Assembly (NCBI GenBank): GCA_963835935.1 | Contig: CAWIHK010000005.1 | Span: 496,001-560,000, forward strand | DNA from: CAWIHK01 sp963835935 | Lineage (GTDB): Bacteria; Bacteroidota; Ignavibacteria; UBA10030; CAVZMI01 | Direction of reading: 5' to 3' | DNA: 64,000 bases | Position numbers and translations under genes: made by a program | Notes under the pieces: model-generated | Databases searched by the model: none | Told to the model about the DNA's origin: nothing | The model's input: only the letters and a program-made list of their open reading frames with translations | Shown: in pieces, positions 34,467-43,663 of the stretch | Position numbering within the stretch: position 1 is the stretch's first letter | How the letters are laid out: each line of letters begins with the position of its first letter

Positions 34467-35978
34467 ATGTTTCATGTCAATGAACGCTTTCTCCGTCACA
34501 TCTGGAGAAAACAGTATTTGAAGCCCTTGGGACTTGTAACAATCGACGGCGAGACAGTCGAGATTCAATCTGCCGGTGAGCAAAATCAAGATGCGGGCCC
34601 TGATTTTCTGAATGCAAAAATTCGAATCAGCGGCGTGACAATGACAGGTGATGTTGAACTCCATGGCCGGAATAGCGATTGGGATAGGCATCGCCATACT
34701 AATGACGCAAAATATAATCGTGTAATACTTCATGTAGTTTTATATAATGATTCATCGTCCGATGCAGAACGTCCAAGGACTAAAAGCGGACGTGTACTTC
34801 CTGTTCTTTGTTTGGAACGATTTTTAGACGACTCTTTTCGGGCTGTTTGGGACAGATCAATCACGGATGATCGAGTGGAACGTAAACGTGGATTAGCCTG
34901 CCGTGATTCATTTCATGTTTTATCGGAAGATGAAACAGCCGACTGGCTTTCAAAACTTGCACGCGAACGGATGGAATTGAAGATCCGAAAATTCGAAGGA
35001 CGATTAAAGGAACTGATCGATGAGGATCGGATGACGGTAAAAGAACCACGTTTCCGATATTTTGGGAATCCAGATGAAATTCCCATCCCAAACTCTGAAT
35101 ATTCTCAACACGATTTTAAATCTAGGTGGATATGGGGACAAGTAATGTATGAAGGAATATTTGAAGCTCTTGGATATTCGAAAAACAAGCTCCAGTTTTT
35201 AAAATTGTCGCGTGCGATATCGTTGAATTATTTGCGGGAAAAGTTAATATCTCCGGAGAATGATTGTTCGATTGCAATCCGTGCTTTTTTGTACGGAGCG
35301 GCAGGATTCCTTACAAGCGATGCTGATATTCCTGCCTGGGATGACTTGTTCCACATGTCAGGGGAGAACGATTCGGAAAAATTCAAAAGAAAAATTATTC
35401 GTTGGTGGATTCAGAACGAAAAAAATTATACACATGAACGTTTGCTTTTGTCGGAATGGACATTTTTCCGGCTGAGGCCGAATAACTTTCCTACAAAACG
35501 TCTTGCCGCGGGCGCATCTTTAGTCGAAAAAATGCTCCGGCAGGAAATCATGCAGGATTTTATAACGATATTTCGTTCCGAGACGAGCCCGAGAAGACAA
35601 CACAAAGCGCTTCATGAATATTTTTGTTCTACTGAAAGGAGAACACAGCAGACAGAGCGAATCACCTTCGATTTGTTAGGCCATAACCGGATCAATGAAA
35701 TAATCATTAATGTTCTTATCCCCGTTCTGCTTTTGTACGTGCGCATTTTTAGGGATATTGATCTGAGAATGATTCTCTGGAATTATTACGGTGAAATATC
35801 AATGTGCTCTCAACATCAACTGGTGCGATTCATGATTCAACAGATTCCATATTTAAAACCTTATGCCTTAAAAGCATTTGGGCAGCAGGCTTTGATACAA
35901 CTGCACCATTTCGGATGTGAAGAGAATAGATGCAGTGATTGCCTATTACAAATAAAAAGAATGTCGTCTGTATCTTGA
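34467..35978 (+). CDS. DUF2851 family protein
   Basis: A 503-residue cytoplasmic protein. It shows the DUF2851 hallmarks: FLRHIWRKQYL near the start, AGPDFLNAKI, and GDVELHGRNSDWDRHRH with YNRVILHVVL (about 70-96), plus a C-terminal Cys cluster (HHFGCEENRCSDCLL). The family is typical of Bacteroidota and Chlorobi and has no assigned biochemical role; the N-terminal acidic/His motif is reminiscent of nuclease-like folds, but that is speculation. Transcribed divergently from the outer-membrane protein gene and convergent with the next gene 11 bases away. Confidence 0.88.
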   Translation: MFHVNERFLRHIWRKQYLKPLGLVTIDGETVEIQSAGEQNQDAGPDFLNAKIRISGVTMTGDVELHGRNSDWDRHRHTNDAKYNRVILHVVLYNDSSSDAERPRTKSGRVLPVLCLERFLDDSFRAVWDRSITDDRVERKRGLACRDSFHVLSEDETADWLSKLARERMELKIRKFEGRLKELIDEDRMTVKEPRFRYFGNPDEIPIPNSEYSQHDFKSRWIWGQVMYEGIFEALGYSKNKLQFLKLSRAISLNYLREKLISPENDCSIAIRAFLYGAAGFLTSDADIPAWDDLFHMSGENDSEKFKRKIIRWWIQNEKNYTHERLLLSEWTFFRLRPNNFPTKRLAAGASLVEKMLRQEIMQDFITIFRSETSPRRQHKALHEYFCSTERRTQQTERITFDLLGHNRINEIIINVLIPVLLLYVRIFRDIDLRMILWNYYGEISMCSQHQLVRFMIQQIPYLKPYALKAFGQQALIQLHHFGCEENRCSDCLLQIKRMSSVS

Positions 35979-35989
35979 AGCTATTCCTT

Positions 35990-36604
35990 TCACTTCAGTC
36001 TTTTATAAATCACATATTGATCTTTAACTGGCAGAGGATCTGTCCATGCACCGGGTACTAACTGGCTAACCGGCGTAAAGAGTTCTTGAGAGAGATCGTT
36101 AAGATTTATTTTCCCGATCATTCCTCCAATCTTGCTTGACTCAGCGGTAGAATATTCTTTTGCAAGAATATCGAAATCTTTTCCCAGACGAAGTTGTTGA
36201 ATAATCGAATCAGCTAATGAAACTCTTGCCACCACAATTTCTGCCAGATCGTAAGATACTGGCTGCTGGAATTGGATCATGATCTTCTGAGATATCAAGA
36301 TGCTGATCGGTTTTCCTTTATATTCGGCGGGAGAATATTTCCATCGATATACCGAATTCTTGATGGTATCGTCAAGCGCTGCCGAACCGCTGCTTTTCGG
36401 CAAATCAACTTTAACAACATCGCCATGATCGGTGATGGACAGCAATGCACGAACCGTGATTTCTTTAACTGCTAAATCTGTCCCGGGATAATAGATGCTG
36501 TTGTAATTTTGGAGACGGGGATAAACATCGGGTAGTAAAACCTCTGTTTCCATCGCACATCCGATAAGTGTAAGACACAATAAGAATACTAAAAGATATT
36601 TCAT
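35990..36604 (-). CDS. Lipoprotein with TonB C-terminal-like and parvulin (PpiC) domains
   Basis: A 204-residue predicted lipoprotein (lipobox LIGC, Cys about 16). Residues 45-115 read like a TonB C-terminal domain: ALLSITDHGDVVKVDLPKSS, ALDDTIKNSVYRWKYSPA, GKPISILISQKIMIQF. Residues 120-204 read like the parvulin prolyl isomerase fold: IVVARVSLADSI, GKDFDILAKEYS, GGMIGKINLNDLSQEL, VKDQYVIYKRL. Such a fusion is unusual. The start at 36604 has GGAGGA at the right distance; ATGs at 36622 and 36613 overlap that site. Possibly acts in outer-membrane protein folding. Confidence 0.7.
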   Translation of the reverse strand: MKYLLVFLLCLTLIGCAMETEVLLPDVYPRLQNYNSIYYPGTDLAVKEITVRALLSITDHGDVVKVDLPKSSGSAALDDTIKNSVYRWKYSPAEYKGKPISILISQKIMIQFQQPVSYDLAEIVVARVSLADSIIQQLRLGKDFDILAKEYSTAESSKIGGMIGKINLNDLSQELFTPVSQLVPGAWTDPLPVKDQYVIYKRLK

Positions 36605-36877
36605 GATCTTCATTCCTCCCATGTATCGAAAAATATTAAGTTAAAAAAAATTTTCTCTTTTTGAGTTTTTAGCCGTACTTTTAAAAATGTTCGGTAAACT
36701 ATAATATAACATTATACGTATAAATCATAATTTCTTCCTATCCAGTCTTGGGATGAATTTAAAACTGCATTTTTCGTTAATAACTGATGTTACGCAAAGA
36801 GCTATTTTCCGTAGTGGTCATTTCGATATGTATGTAAAACAACTGTTACCGATCTTTTCTTATTGATGGAGAAAATA

Positions 36878-37537
36878 TTAAAAACGAAATATTATTCCAG
36901 CACCGGGCATAAGCAAGACATCGTTGTACGTTTTATTATTGATGCTTACAAATGTCGAATAATATTTTACTGAGAAATCGACGCTTAAAAACTTTGAAAC
37001 CGGCACCATTATACCACCACCGGCCATTGCACATCCGCCAGTCCATGTGTCAGTACTTGAGATCGATTGAAGTTCAGGCCCGGCATTATTAAATGTTATA
37101 AAACTTTTGTAAATGCTTAATCCAATTCCACCTTGAACGAACACATGGCCGAAATTCAGTTGGAGTAATCCTATCAACGGAGAAAATCCTATCGAGTGTG
37201 CAGCATCTGTAGGTATGCTGTAATATAATAATGATGAATGTTGTTTAACGCTGGTAAGAATAAATCCGAATTCGCCGCCAAGATTGACGCGAGGACTAAG
37301 TGGTACTAACAGTTGAATACCACCGCCATAACCTCCTTTAATAGAAACAACGGAAGAAATTTTTGAAGAAAGGATGGCTTTGGATGCTTCTGCTGCTGAA
37401 GTGATATCAATACATCCATAGAATTTCAATAATGTCTCTTCATTTTCCTGTTGGGCACATACAAAATGAGGCATGCACATTTGCAAGAAGAAAAAGATAT
37501 ACCCACAGAGTATTGCACGCACATGCACACGAGACAT
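36878..37537 (-). CDS. Outer-membrane beta-barrel protein, unknown function
   Basis: A 219-residue protein with a signal peptide ending FVCAQ (about 29) and amphipathic strands GGGIQLLVPLSPRVNLGGEFG, FVQGGIGLSIY, FSVKYYSTFVS, ending IIFRF with a terminal Phe, typical for barrels. It resembles in size and layout the protein at 33619-34239, though sequence similarity is low by eye. No catalytic motif. It lies upstream of rpsT on the minus strand without a clear operon link. Confidence 0.7.
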   Translation of the reverse strand: MSRVHVRAILCGYIFFFLQMCMPHFVCAQQENEETLLKFYGCIDITSAAEASKAILSSKISSVVSIKGGYGGGIQLLVPLSPRVNLGGEFGFILTSVKQHSSLLYYSIPTDAAHSIGFSPLIGLLQLNFGHVFVQGGIGLSIYKSFITFNNAGPELQSISSTDTWTGGCAMAGGGIMVPVSKFLSVDFSVKYYSTFVSINNKTYNDVLLMPGAGIIFRF

Positions 37538-37606
37538 TCAAAGACGTCCTACGAATTCTCTATATCTGCTGATTTTATCTTGTTTCGGGGCAAGACACCA
37601 GCATAG

Positions 37607-37861
37607 TTATTTCAGTTTACTAATAACTTTTGTGAGACGTGATTTCTGATTGGAGGCTCTGTTCCGATGGATAACGCCGCTTGCTGCCATTTTATCGAGC
37701 ATCGTGACGGCATTTTTGAGCGCTGCCTCCCCATCAGGTTTTACGGTTGCTGTTCTGACCTTCTTGATTGCGTTTTTCATTGCGGAAATTTTAGCTTTAT
37801 TTCTTGCACGCCGGCGTGCGCTTATGCGAACTCGTTTTTCGGCGGATTTGTGTTGTGGCAT
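37607..37861 (-). CDS. rpsT: 30S ribosomal protein S20
   Basis: An 84-residue basic protein with the S20 pattern: MPQHKSAEKRVRISARRRAR, KAKISAMKNAIKKV, and HRNRASNQKSRLTK near the end. S20 binds 16S rRNA in the small subunit. Length fits the family. A GGAG ribosome binding site lies 5 bases before the ATG. It is a single gene, as is usual, and marks this as chromosomal DNA. Confidence 0.96.
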   Translation of the reverse strand: MPQHKSAEKRVRISARRRARNKAKISAMKNAIKKVRTATVKPDGEAALKNAVTMLDKMAASGVIHRNRASNQKSRLTKVISKLK

Positions 37862-38158
37862 TACTTCTCCAAAAGTTCAAAATTTGAGTTAAATTTGATA
37901 TAAAATTTACGAAAAGAAAAAATGATAGTCAATGTCTTTTTTAGGTGGTTTTTAAAGTAAAATTGACGAGATTTTGTTGTACCAACCTCTCTGCTTGAAT
38001 GCTACAATCAGGCATCTACAATTATTGGGCTCATCTCAATTTACTTTTCATAATAAAAAATCATCATTCTTTCTTCACAATAATAAACCTTGAGTTAAAT
38101 ATTTTGAAGCAGGAATCTGAAATTGAAATTACTATTCAAATGTCGTATGTTGTAATTC

Positions 38159-38602
38159 ATGAATTTTGAAATTGTTGAAGCGAAAATATCTGATTTGCAG
38201 GCGATATTAAAACTTTACGCGGTTGAAGACCTCGACGATGGATTTATTTTACCTATCGATGAAGCGAAGTCTACATTCGATAAGATGCAATCATATCCGA
38301 ATTATAAAATATATATCGCTCGCTTTGATGGAAAAACCGTCGGAACTTTTTCACTCTTGATTATGGATAATCTGGCACATCTTGGGAAATCGTCGGGGAT
38401 TGTAGAAGATGTCGTCGTCGCGAAGGATATGCGGTCGATGGGTGTCGGTAAAAAAATGATGGAATATGCAATGAAAATATGTAAAGAAAATAAATGCTAC
38501 AAAATGTGCCTGTCAAGTAATTTGAAAAGAGAAGCGGCACATCGATTTTATGAGAATTTGGGATTTAAAAAACACGGTTATAGCTTTTTGATTGAATTGT
38601 AA
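38159..38602 (+). CDS. GNAT family N-acetyltransferase
   Basis: A 147-residue acetyltransferase: MNFEIVEAKISDLQAILKLY at the start, VEDVVVAKDMRSMGVGKKMM as the acetyl-CoA binding segment (about 82-101), and EAAHRFYENLGFKKHGY at the end. This is a compact canonical GNAT fold; the substrate is unknown. It precedes the carboxylesterase gene by 35 bases on the same strand. Confidence 0.88.
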   Translation: MNFEIVEAKISDLQAILKLYAVEDLDDGFILPIDEAKSTFDKMQSYPNYKIYIARFDGKTVGTFSLLIMDNLAHLGKSSGIVEDVVVAKDMRSMGVGKKMMEYAMKICKENKCYKMCLSSNLKREAAHRFYENLGFKKHGYSFLIEL

Positions 38603-38637
38603 AACAACTTTATAGAATTCAATGGAGAAACATTATT

Positions 38638-40236
38638 ATGCAAACCGGAAAACAAATCAGAAAATTATTTATCGGAATTTTTATATTCACAATATTTACA
38701 CTAATGACGACTTCAACTGTAATGTCAACAAACAATCAGGTGCGAGTCGAAGGTGGAATTCTCGAGGGTTCAACCGGGACAGATTCGAGCATCCGTATCT
38801 TCAAAGGAATTCCTTATGCCGCACCGCCGGTGGGAAATCTCCGCTGGCGCGAGCCTCAACCGGTTAAACCCTGGATAGGAATTCGAAAAGCGGATTCGTT
38901 CGGGCCCCGCAGCATACAAGCACGTGTATTCGACGATATGATTTTCCGCGATACTATGAGTGAAGATTGTTTGTATTTGAACGTGTGGACACCTGCGAAA
39001 TCCGACACTGAAAAACTTCCGGTGATGGTCTGGATCCATGGCGGTGGATACATTGCCGGCTCGTCTTCAGAACCTCGACAAGATGGCGAGAACCTTGCAA
39101 AGAAAGGCGTGGTAGTGGTGAGCATGAATTATCGCCTTGGTATTTTCGGATTTTTCGCGCATCCTGAATTGTCGAAAGAATCTGGTCATCACTCATCAGG
39201 TAATTATGGTTTGTTGGATCAGATTGCGGCTTTAAAGTGGGTTCAAAAAAATATTTCAGTATTTGGAGGAGATCCTAAAAAAGTTACAATCTTTGGTGAG
39301 TCCGCCGGCTCTCTATCGGTAAGCGCTTTAATTGCCTCACCTTTAGCAAAAAGTTTGTTTATTCGAGCCATCGGCGAGAGTGGAGCATATTTTGGCCGGC
39401 CACCCGTAAAGTTGAGTGAGAGTGAGGCAACAGGGGTTTACATTGCATCTTCATTAGGCGTAAAATCTATTGCAGAACTAAGAGCAAAATCAGGTGACGA
39501 AATACTCACCGCAACGCCAAAAGAATGGTGGTCAATCAGCACTAATGTCGATGGATATCTTTTCCCGGAACAAATTGATAGTATTTATATTAAAGGAAAA
39601 CAAAATCATGTTCAGCTCCTGTCTGGATGGAATGCTCACGAAGGAAAAAAGTCTGTGTTGCTGGCGAATGAAAAACCCACAGCAAGTAGTTTCACTGCGC
39701 AAGCAAGGCGCACGTTTGGAAATAAAGCAGATGAGTTTCTCAAATTATATCCAGCCGGCTCTGATGCAGACGCTACTGCGTCCGCAATCGATTATGCAGG
39801 CGATCAATTTATGGGCTTCGGAACCTGGAAATGGATTGACACGCATTCCGCCACTGGAAAGTCAAAGGTGTACCAATATTCTTTCGACCAAACACCGCTC
39901 GTTCCTCGAGATGCAAAAATTGGCGGAATTCCTCTCAGAGAATTCGGCGCCCGTCACGCATGTGAAATCGAATATGTGTTCGGTGCATTCCCGCTGTTAG
40001 GTATTCCGTGGCAAGATGAAGATAAAAATTTATCCGATCTCATCGGTACATACTGGACTAATTTCGCGAAGAACGGAGATCCGAACGGAACGGGACTGCC
40101 GACATGGCCCGAATATTCTTCCGGCAATGGTTATCAGGTAATGCATCTTATCGGTGTAAATTCTCATGACGAGCATGATGCGAACAGATCGCGATACTTA
40201 TTCCTTGATGCTAATCAGGAATGGTGGAGAAAGTGA
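38638..40236 (+). CDS. Type B carboxylesterase/lipase, exported
   Basis: A 532-residue alpha/beta hydrolase with an N-terminal signal (about 1-31). Typical type B signatures: GIPYAAPPVGNLRWREPQP, the SEDCLYLNVW motif, WIHGGGYIAGS for the oxyanion hole, GNYGLLDQIAALKWV, and nucleophile Ser in FGESAGS (about residue 224). The catalytic His lies in GARHACEIEYVFG. These enzymes hydrolyse a wide range of carboxylic esters. The ribosome binding site GGAG is 13-17 bases upstream. Export suggests a role in the periplasm or outside. Confidence 0.9.
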   Translation: MQTGKQIRKLFIGIFIFTIFTLMTTSTVMSTNNQVRVEGGILEGSTGTDSSIRIFKGIPYAAPPVGNLRWREPQPVKPWIGIRKADSFGPRSIQARVFDDMIFRDTMSEDCLYLNVWTPAKSDTEKLPVMVWIHGGGYIAGSSSEPRQDGENLAKKGVVVVSMNYRLGIFGFFAHPELSKESGHHSSGNYGLLDQIAALKWVQKNISVFGGDPKKVTIFGESAGSLSVSALIASPLAKSLFIRAIGESGAYFGRPPVKLSESEATGVYIASSLGVKSIAELRAKSGDEILTATPKEWWSISTNVDGYLFPEQIDSIYIKGKQNHVQLLSGWNAHEGKKSVLLANEKPTASSFTAQARRTFGNKADEFLKLYPAGSDADATASAIDYAGDQFMGFGTWKWIDTHSATGKSKVYQYSFDQTPLVPRDAKIGGIPLREFGARHACEIEYVFGAFPLLGIPWQDEDKNLSDLIGTYWTNFAKNGDPNGTGLPTWPEYSSGNGYQVMHLIGVNSHDEHDANRSRYLFLDANQEWWRK

Positions 40237-40311
40237 AGATTTAAGAATTTAGAATTAAAACGGGCGATGGAATATGGATCACAAAGAAGAATACAAGGAG
40301 AGAATGTAGAG

Positions 40312-41013
40312 ATGAAAACAAAAGTCATAGGAATGATCGGCGGAATTGCTCCTCCTTCCACAATTGATTATTATCAAAGCATCATAACCGGATATCAGAA
40401 TAAAACCAGAACTCTCGATTATCCGTCAATCCTCATCAATAGCATCAACATGACGCGAATGTTAGAGTTGGTCGGAAGAAAAGATTTCGATGCGCTTGTA
40501 GAATATCTTTCCCATGAAATCCAAAAATTAAAACATGGTGGAGCCGATTTTGCATTCCTTGCTTCCAACACGCCGCACATCGTGTTTGAACGGCTGCAAA
40601 TGCAATCGGAAATTCCGTTGATCAGTATCGTCGAATCAACAATCCAATATGCTCAATCGCTCGGCTTCCGAACTTTGGGACTATTTGGAACGAAGTTTAC
40701 CATGCAAGGCAACTTTTATCAGAGCGGTGCGGAGAAAAAAAACATCAAGTTGATCATTCCGGATCTACAGTCTCAGGACTACATTCATGACAAATACATG
40801 AATGAACTTGTTATGGGAATATTCCAGGAAGAAACAAAGCGGGAATTAATAAAAATAGCCCGAAAATTAAAAGAAGAAAATGGCATCGAAGGTTTAATTC
40901 TTGGCGGAACGGAGTTGCCGTTAATTTTGAAACAATCCGATTTCCAGGATATCAAACTGCTAAACACAACTGCAATTCATGTCGAAGATATAATTAAGTT
41001 CTCACTTACATAG
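40312..41013 (+). CDS. Aspartate/glutamate racemase-family protein lacking both catalytic cysteines
   Basis: A 233-residue member of the Asp/Glu racemase superfamily: MIGGIAPPSTIDYYQSI at the N-terminus, GADFAFLASNTPHIVFE in the middle and GLILGGTELPLIL in the second half. The superfamily uses two cysteines in CNTxH and GCTE motifs; here these read SNTPH and GGTEL, so both are missing. Racemisation by the usual two-base mechanism seems impossible; a lyase, isomerase or binding role is conceivable. The start at 40312 has a GGAGAG site; the upstream ATG at 40267 lacks one. Confidence 0.82.
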   Translation: MKTKVIGMIGGIAPPSTIDYYQSIITGYQNKTRTLDYPSILINSINMTRMLELVGRKDFDALVEYLSHEIQKLKHGGADFAFLASNTPHIVFERLQMQSEIPLISIVESTIQYAQSLGFRTLGLFGTKFTMQGNFYQSGAEKKNIKLIIPDLQSQDYIHDKYMNELVMGIFQEETKRELIKIARKLKEENGIEGLILGGTELPLILKQSDFQDIKLLNTTAIHVEDIIKFSLT

Positions 41014-41048
41014 ACGGAGTTCTGTAAGCACAAGCCAATGGAGTTACA

Positions 41049-42092
41049 ATGACTTTCCCTGAAAGTGTCTCTTTTACCTTAACGAACGCATGCAATTTGC
41101 GCTGCAAGATGTGCGGTCAGTGGGGTGAAGAAGGCTACATGAACAGTAAAATGGTGCCGGTGAAAAATCTAGAATTGGAAAAATGGAAATCGCTGGTCGA
41201 TGAGTTGGTGGAAAATAATGTAACATCGGTGCTGCTGCGCGGAGGAGAGCCGTTTCTTTTTCGCGGCATTATGGAGCTGGTTAATTATATCAATTCGAAA
41301 AAAATATTCATTTCAATCGATACAAATGGTACGCTCCTCCACAAGTATGCAGACGAATTAGTGCAATTGGGAAATATCCATCTTACAATTTCCATCGATG
41401 GCCCAGATGAAATTCACGACGAAATCAGGGAAGTGAAGGATTGTTTTTCGACAATCAAAAAAAACATCCAACTTTTACGAGAAGCCGAAATCAGACATAA
41501 CAAAAAAATCAGTACTTCATTGACATTCACTATCACTGAAGATAATTATCAATATCTTGGACAAATGCCCAATATCGCGCGCAGCCTGGCGATTCCGACA
41601 ATAACGATTGTTCCTTGTTACTGGATATTGAAACAAGCAGGAGAATTGTATCAACAGGAAATGAAAGAATTCTTCAATTGTTATCCATTTTCATGGAAAG
41701 GATTTCATCACGATGATCATCAAGTCGATGGCGAAGTTTTGGTCAAGGAATTAAGAAAGTATCATGAGAATCTAAAAGAAATTAAAAATTTTCCTTACAT
41801 GGAATTAACCACAGAACAATATCGTCAATGGTTTGCAGATTATCATACTCAGATAGGACCCCCCCATTGTCCGAATGTCAATCGGTTATTGGATATTCAA
41901 CCGAACGGTAATGCAAATTTCTGCGTCGATTTTCCGGATTACAGCATCGGGAATGTGAGAGAATATACGATCAAGGAATTATGGAATAGTGAACGGGCAA
42001 TTAAATTTCGAGCTTACAGAAATTCAAAACCGCTTTCAGTTTGCATGCGTTGTGGAGCAAAGCACATGGGAGAGATTCCGGATAAAGTCTAG
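41049..42092 (+). CDS. Radical SAM protein with SPASM-like C-terminus
   Basis: A 347-residue radical SAM enzyme. The cluster motif is C15, C19, C22 (ACNLRCKMCG), followed by LRGGEPFLF (GGE motif) and ISIDTNG, SIDGPDEIHD. The C-terminal part contains C-x-N-VNRLLDIQPNG, NFCVDF, IGNVREYTIKELWNSE and CMRCGAKH, the layout of a SPASM/twitch auxiliary-cluster domain. SPASM enzymes modify peptides or proteins or mature enzymes; no candidate precursor peptide was recognised nearby. It follows the racemase-like gene by 35 bases. Confidence 0.9.
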   Translation: MTFPESVSFTLTNACNLRCKMCGQWGEEGYMNSKMVPVKNLELEKWKSLVDELVENNVTSVLLRGGEPFLFRGIMELVNYINSKKIFISIDTNGTLLHKYADELVQLGNIHLTISIDGPDEIHDEIREVKDCFSTIKKNIQLLREAEIRHNKKISTSLTFTITEDNYQYLGQMPNIARSLAIPTITIVPCYWILKQAGELYQQEMKEFFNCYPFSWKGFHHDDHQVDGEVLVKELRKYHENLKEIKNFPYMELTTEQYRQWFADYHTQIGPPHCPNVNRLLDIQPNGNANFCVDFPDYSIGNVREYTIKELWNSERAIKFRAYRNSKPLSVCMRCGAKHMGEIPDKV

Positions 42093-42146
42093 AAAATATC
42101 GAATGAAGAAGTGCGAAAATGAAATATTAGCTAATCATAACTGAAA

Positions 42147-43178
42147 ATGATAAAAGAATGTTCTTTTGTTGAGATAATAGTAGGTCGGGCAGACTGCCCG
42201 ACCTACACGGACCAAATAATTTGCTGCAAGACAATATTCCTATCGATCATTATTATGGTATGCATCTTTCTCGCTTGTGGTTGTGCTAAAAAAACAACTG
42301 ATACAGAACTCCACTCCATATTCAAATCCGATTCTTCTAAGGAACGGTTTTACAAAGCGTACGACAGTTGCATGGCCGCATGGAAAATTAATTTTGATCA
42401 TCTTGATGTTCATACCTCTTATGGGACGACTCATATCAACGTCTGTGGTGCAAAAGAAAATCCCCCATTAATTTTGCTTCCGGTGATGACATTTGCTTCT
42501 ATTACCTGGTATCCAAACATTTCGGAACTCAGCAAACATTTTAGAATCTACGCCGTCGATATCATTGGAGACCACGGCAAGAGTGAAATGACGAAAATAA
42601 TAAACAGCAAAGAATCCTATGCAGATTGGATGAGAGAGTTATTGGATTCGTTACAAATTCAAAAAACAAACATCGCCGGCGAATCTTACGGGGGCTTCAT
42701 TACACTCAGTTTTGCCCTTTACCACCCGGAAAGAATCAATAAAGCCGTCGCGATTGCTCCTGCTCCAAGTATAATCGGTTTTAAATTTAGTGTTAGGATA
42801 CTCATTGCATTGATCAAAATATTTCCGTCAATACTTCCGACCGATATTGACAGAGCTTTTTCAATGTTTTCGGAATACCCTGACCGCATCGATCCACGGA
42901 TGAAATATTATCTCCAAACCATTTATCATGAATGCGATGCCGCACAATTAATTTCACCTCAGGCATTTTCGGATGAAGAATTATGCTCAATCAAAACACC
43001 GACATTAGTTATCGTGGGTGAGCATGAGCCGAATTACGATTGTGACGACGCTTTAGAGCGAGCGAAAGAGCTTATGCCGAACGTCGAAACAGTGAGGGCA
43101 AAAAATGCGAAGCATTTTGTGAATATTGATCAGACGGAACTTGTAAATAAAATGATTGTCGATTTTTGTTCTAAGTGA
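42147..43178 (+). CDS. Alpha/beta hydrolase, predicted lipoprotein
   Basis: Alpha/beta hydrolase with nucleophile motif GESYGGF, oxyanion region LLPVMTFASITW, acid-bearing LVIVGEHEPNYDCDDAL, and catalytic His in KNAKHFVNID. An export signal with lipobox-like LACGC precedes it. The frame opens at 42147, but the first 36 codons include a perfect palindrome and no signal-like sequence; translation may instead start at ATG 42255 (MVCIFLACGCAKK), giving 308 residues, though that leaves a short, uncharged signal. The hydrophobic run begins a few residues earlier (KTIFLSIII), so the true start is uncertain. Confidence 0.8.
   Translation: MIKECSFVEIIVGRADCPTYTDQIICCKTIFLSIIIMVCIFLACGCAKKTTDTELHSIFKSDSSKERFYKAYDSCMAAWKINFDHLDVHTSYGTTHINVCGAKENPPLILLPVMTFASITWYPNISELSKHFRIYAVDIIGDHGKSEMTKIINSKESYADWMRELLDSLQIQKTNIAGESYGGFITLSFALYHPERINKAVAIAPAPSIIGFKFSVRILIALIKIFPSILPTDIDRAFSMFSEYPDRIDPRMKYYLQTIYHECDAAQLISPQAFSDEELCSIKTPTLVIVGEHEPNYDCDDALERAKELMPNVETVRAKNAKHFVNIDQTELVNKMIVDFCSK
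42180..42206. repeat. Perfect 13-bp-arm palindrome at the 5' end of the hydrolase gene
   Basis: Arms GTAGGTCGGGCAG (42180-42192) and CTGCCCGACCTAC (42194-42206) flank a single A. The sequence is much richer in GC than its surroundings and can be read through in the hydrolase frame. Such palindromes are common mobile or repeated intergenic elements in many genomes. No second copy is seen in this window. It is not followed by a T run, so it is not a typical terminator. Confidence 0.7.
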
Positions 43179-43266
43179 TTCGGTTGTATATCCAAACAGA
43201 ACCTCTCAATTAATTTAAAATAAAATGATCCTGCGAAGCTTGACAATAAAAACTATTTTCATTATC

Positions 43267-43286
43267 ATATAAACGTTTGTTTATAT
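43267..43286. promoter_or_regulatory. Candidate operator of the ArsR-family regulator
   Basis: An inverted repeat ATATAAAC-GTTT-GTTTATAT (8-bp perfect arms, 4-base spacer) lies 15 bases before the ATG of the ArsR gene. ArsR-family repressors usually bind AT-rich palindromes overlapping their own promoter, so autoregulation is likely. The site is seen directly; its role is inferred. Confidence 0.45.
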
Positions 43287-43300
43287 ATATTGGTGTTTAT

Positions 43301-43651
43301 ATGGATGATGGAATTAAATTGCAGATCCTTTTTCAGACGCTTGGAGATGCAAACAGATTAAAGATTATTAAATTTATCGGCAATCAGCGGCGCACGGTTT
43401 CAGAAATAGTGGCATCTACAGGCTTATCCCAACCACTGGTGTCCCATCATCTCAGAGTATTAAGAGAACAAAACATTCTAAACACAAAACGAGATGGGCC
43501 GTTTATCTATTACGAGTTAAGCGATGCCAGAATTCTCGAAGCTCTTGGTTTATTCACACAAATTCTCATAAACTCTAAAAACAAAACCGACATCAAAGTA
43601 AATATGTTTTCGTGCAGAGAACAATTGATTAAAGCTTTTAACAAGAAATAG
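43301..43651 (+). CDS. ArsR-family winged-helix transcriptional regulator
   Basis: A 116-residue regulator: FQTLGDANRLKIIKFI, then the recognition region STGLSQPLVSHHLRVLREQ and the wing GPFIYYEL. No clear metal-binding ELCVCD motif in the recognition helix is visible; Cys in MFSCREQ near the C-terminus is the only cysteine, so the inducer cannot be guessed with confidence. The gene starts 15 bases after a palindromic candidate operator and is followed after 12 bases by the methionine-rich protein gene, which it probably controls. Confidence 0.88.
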   Translation: MDDGIKLQILFQTLGDANRLKIIKFIGNQRRTVSEIVASTGLSQPLVSHHLRVLREQNILNTKRDGPFIYYELSDARILEALGLFTQILINSKNKTDIKVNMFSCREQLIKAFNKK

Positions 43652-43663
43652 GAGGAATCGATA

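Noticed and set aside
38638..43178. Possible peptide natural-product cluster around the radical SAM/SPASM gene
   Set aside because: No precursor-like small gene, transporter or leader peptidase was found nearby; neighbours are ordinary hydrolases and a racemase-like protein.
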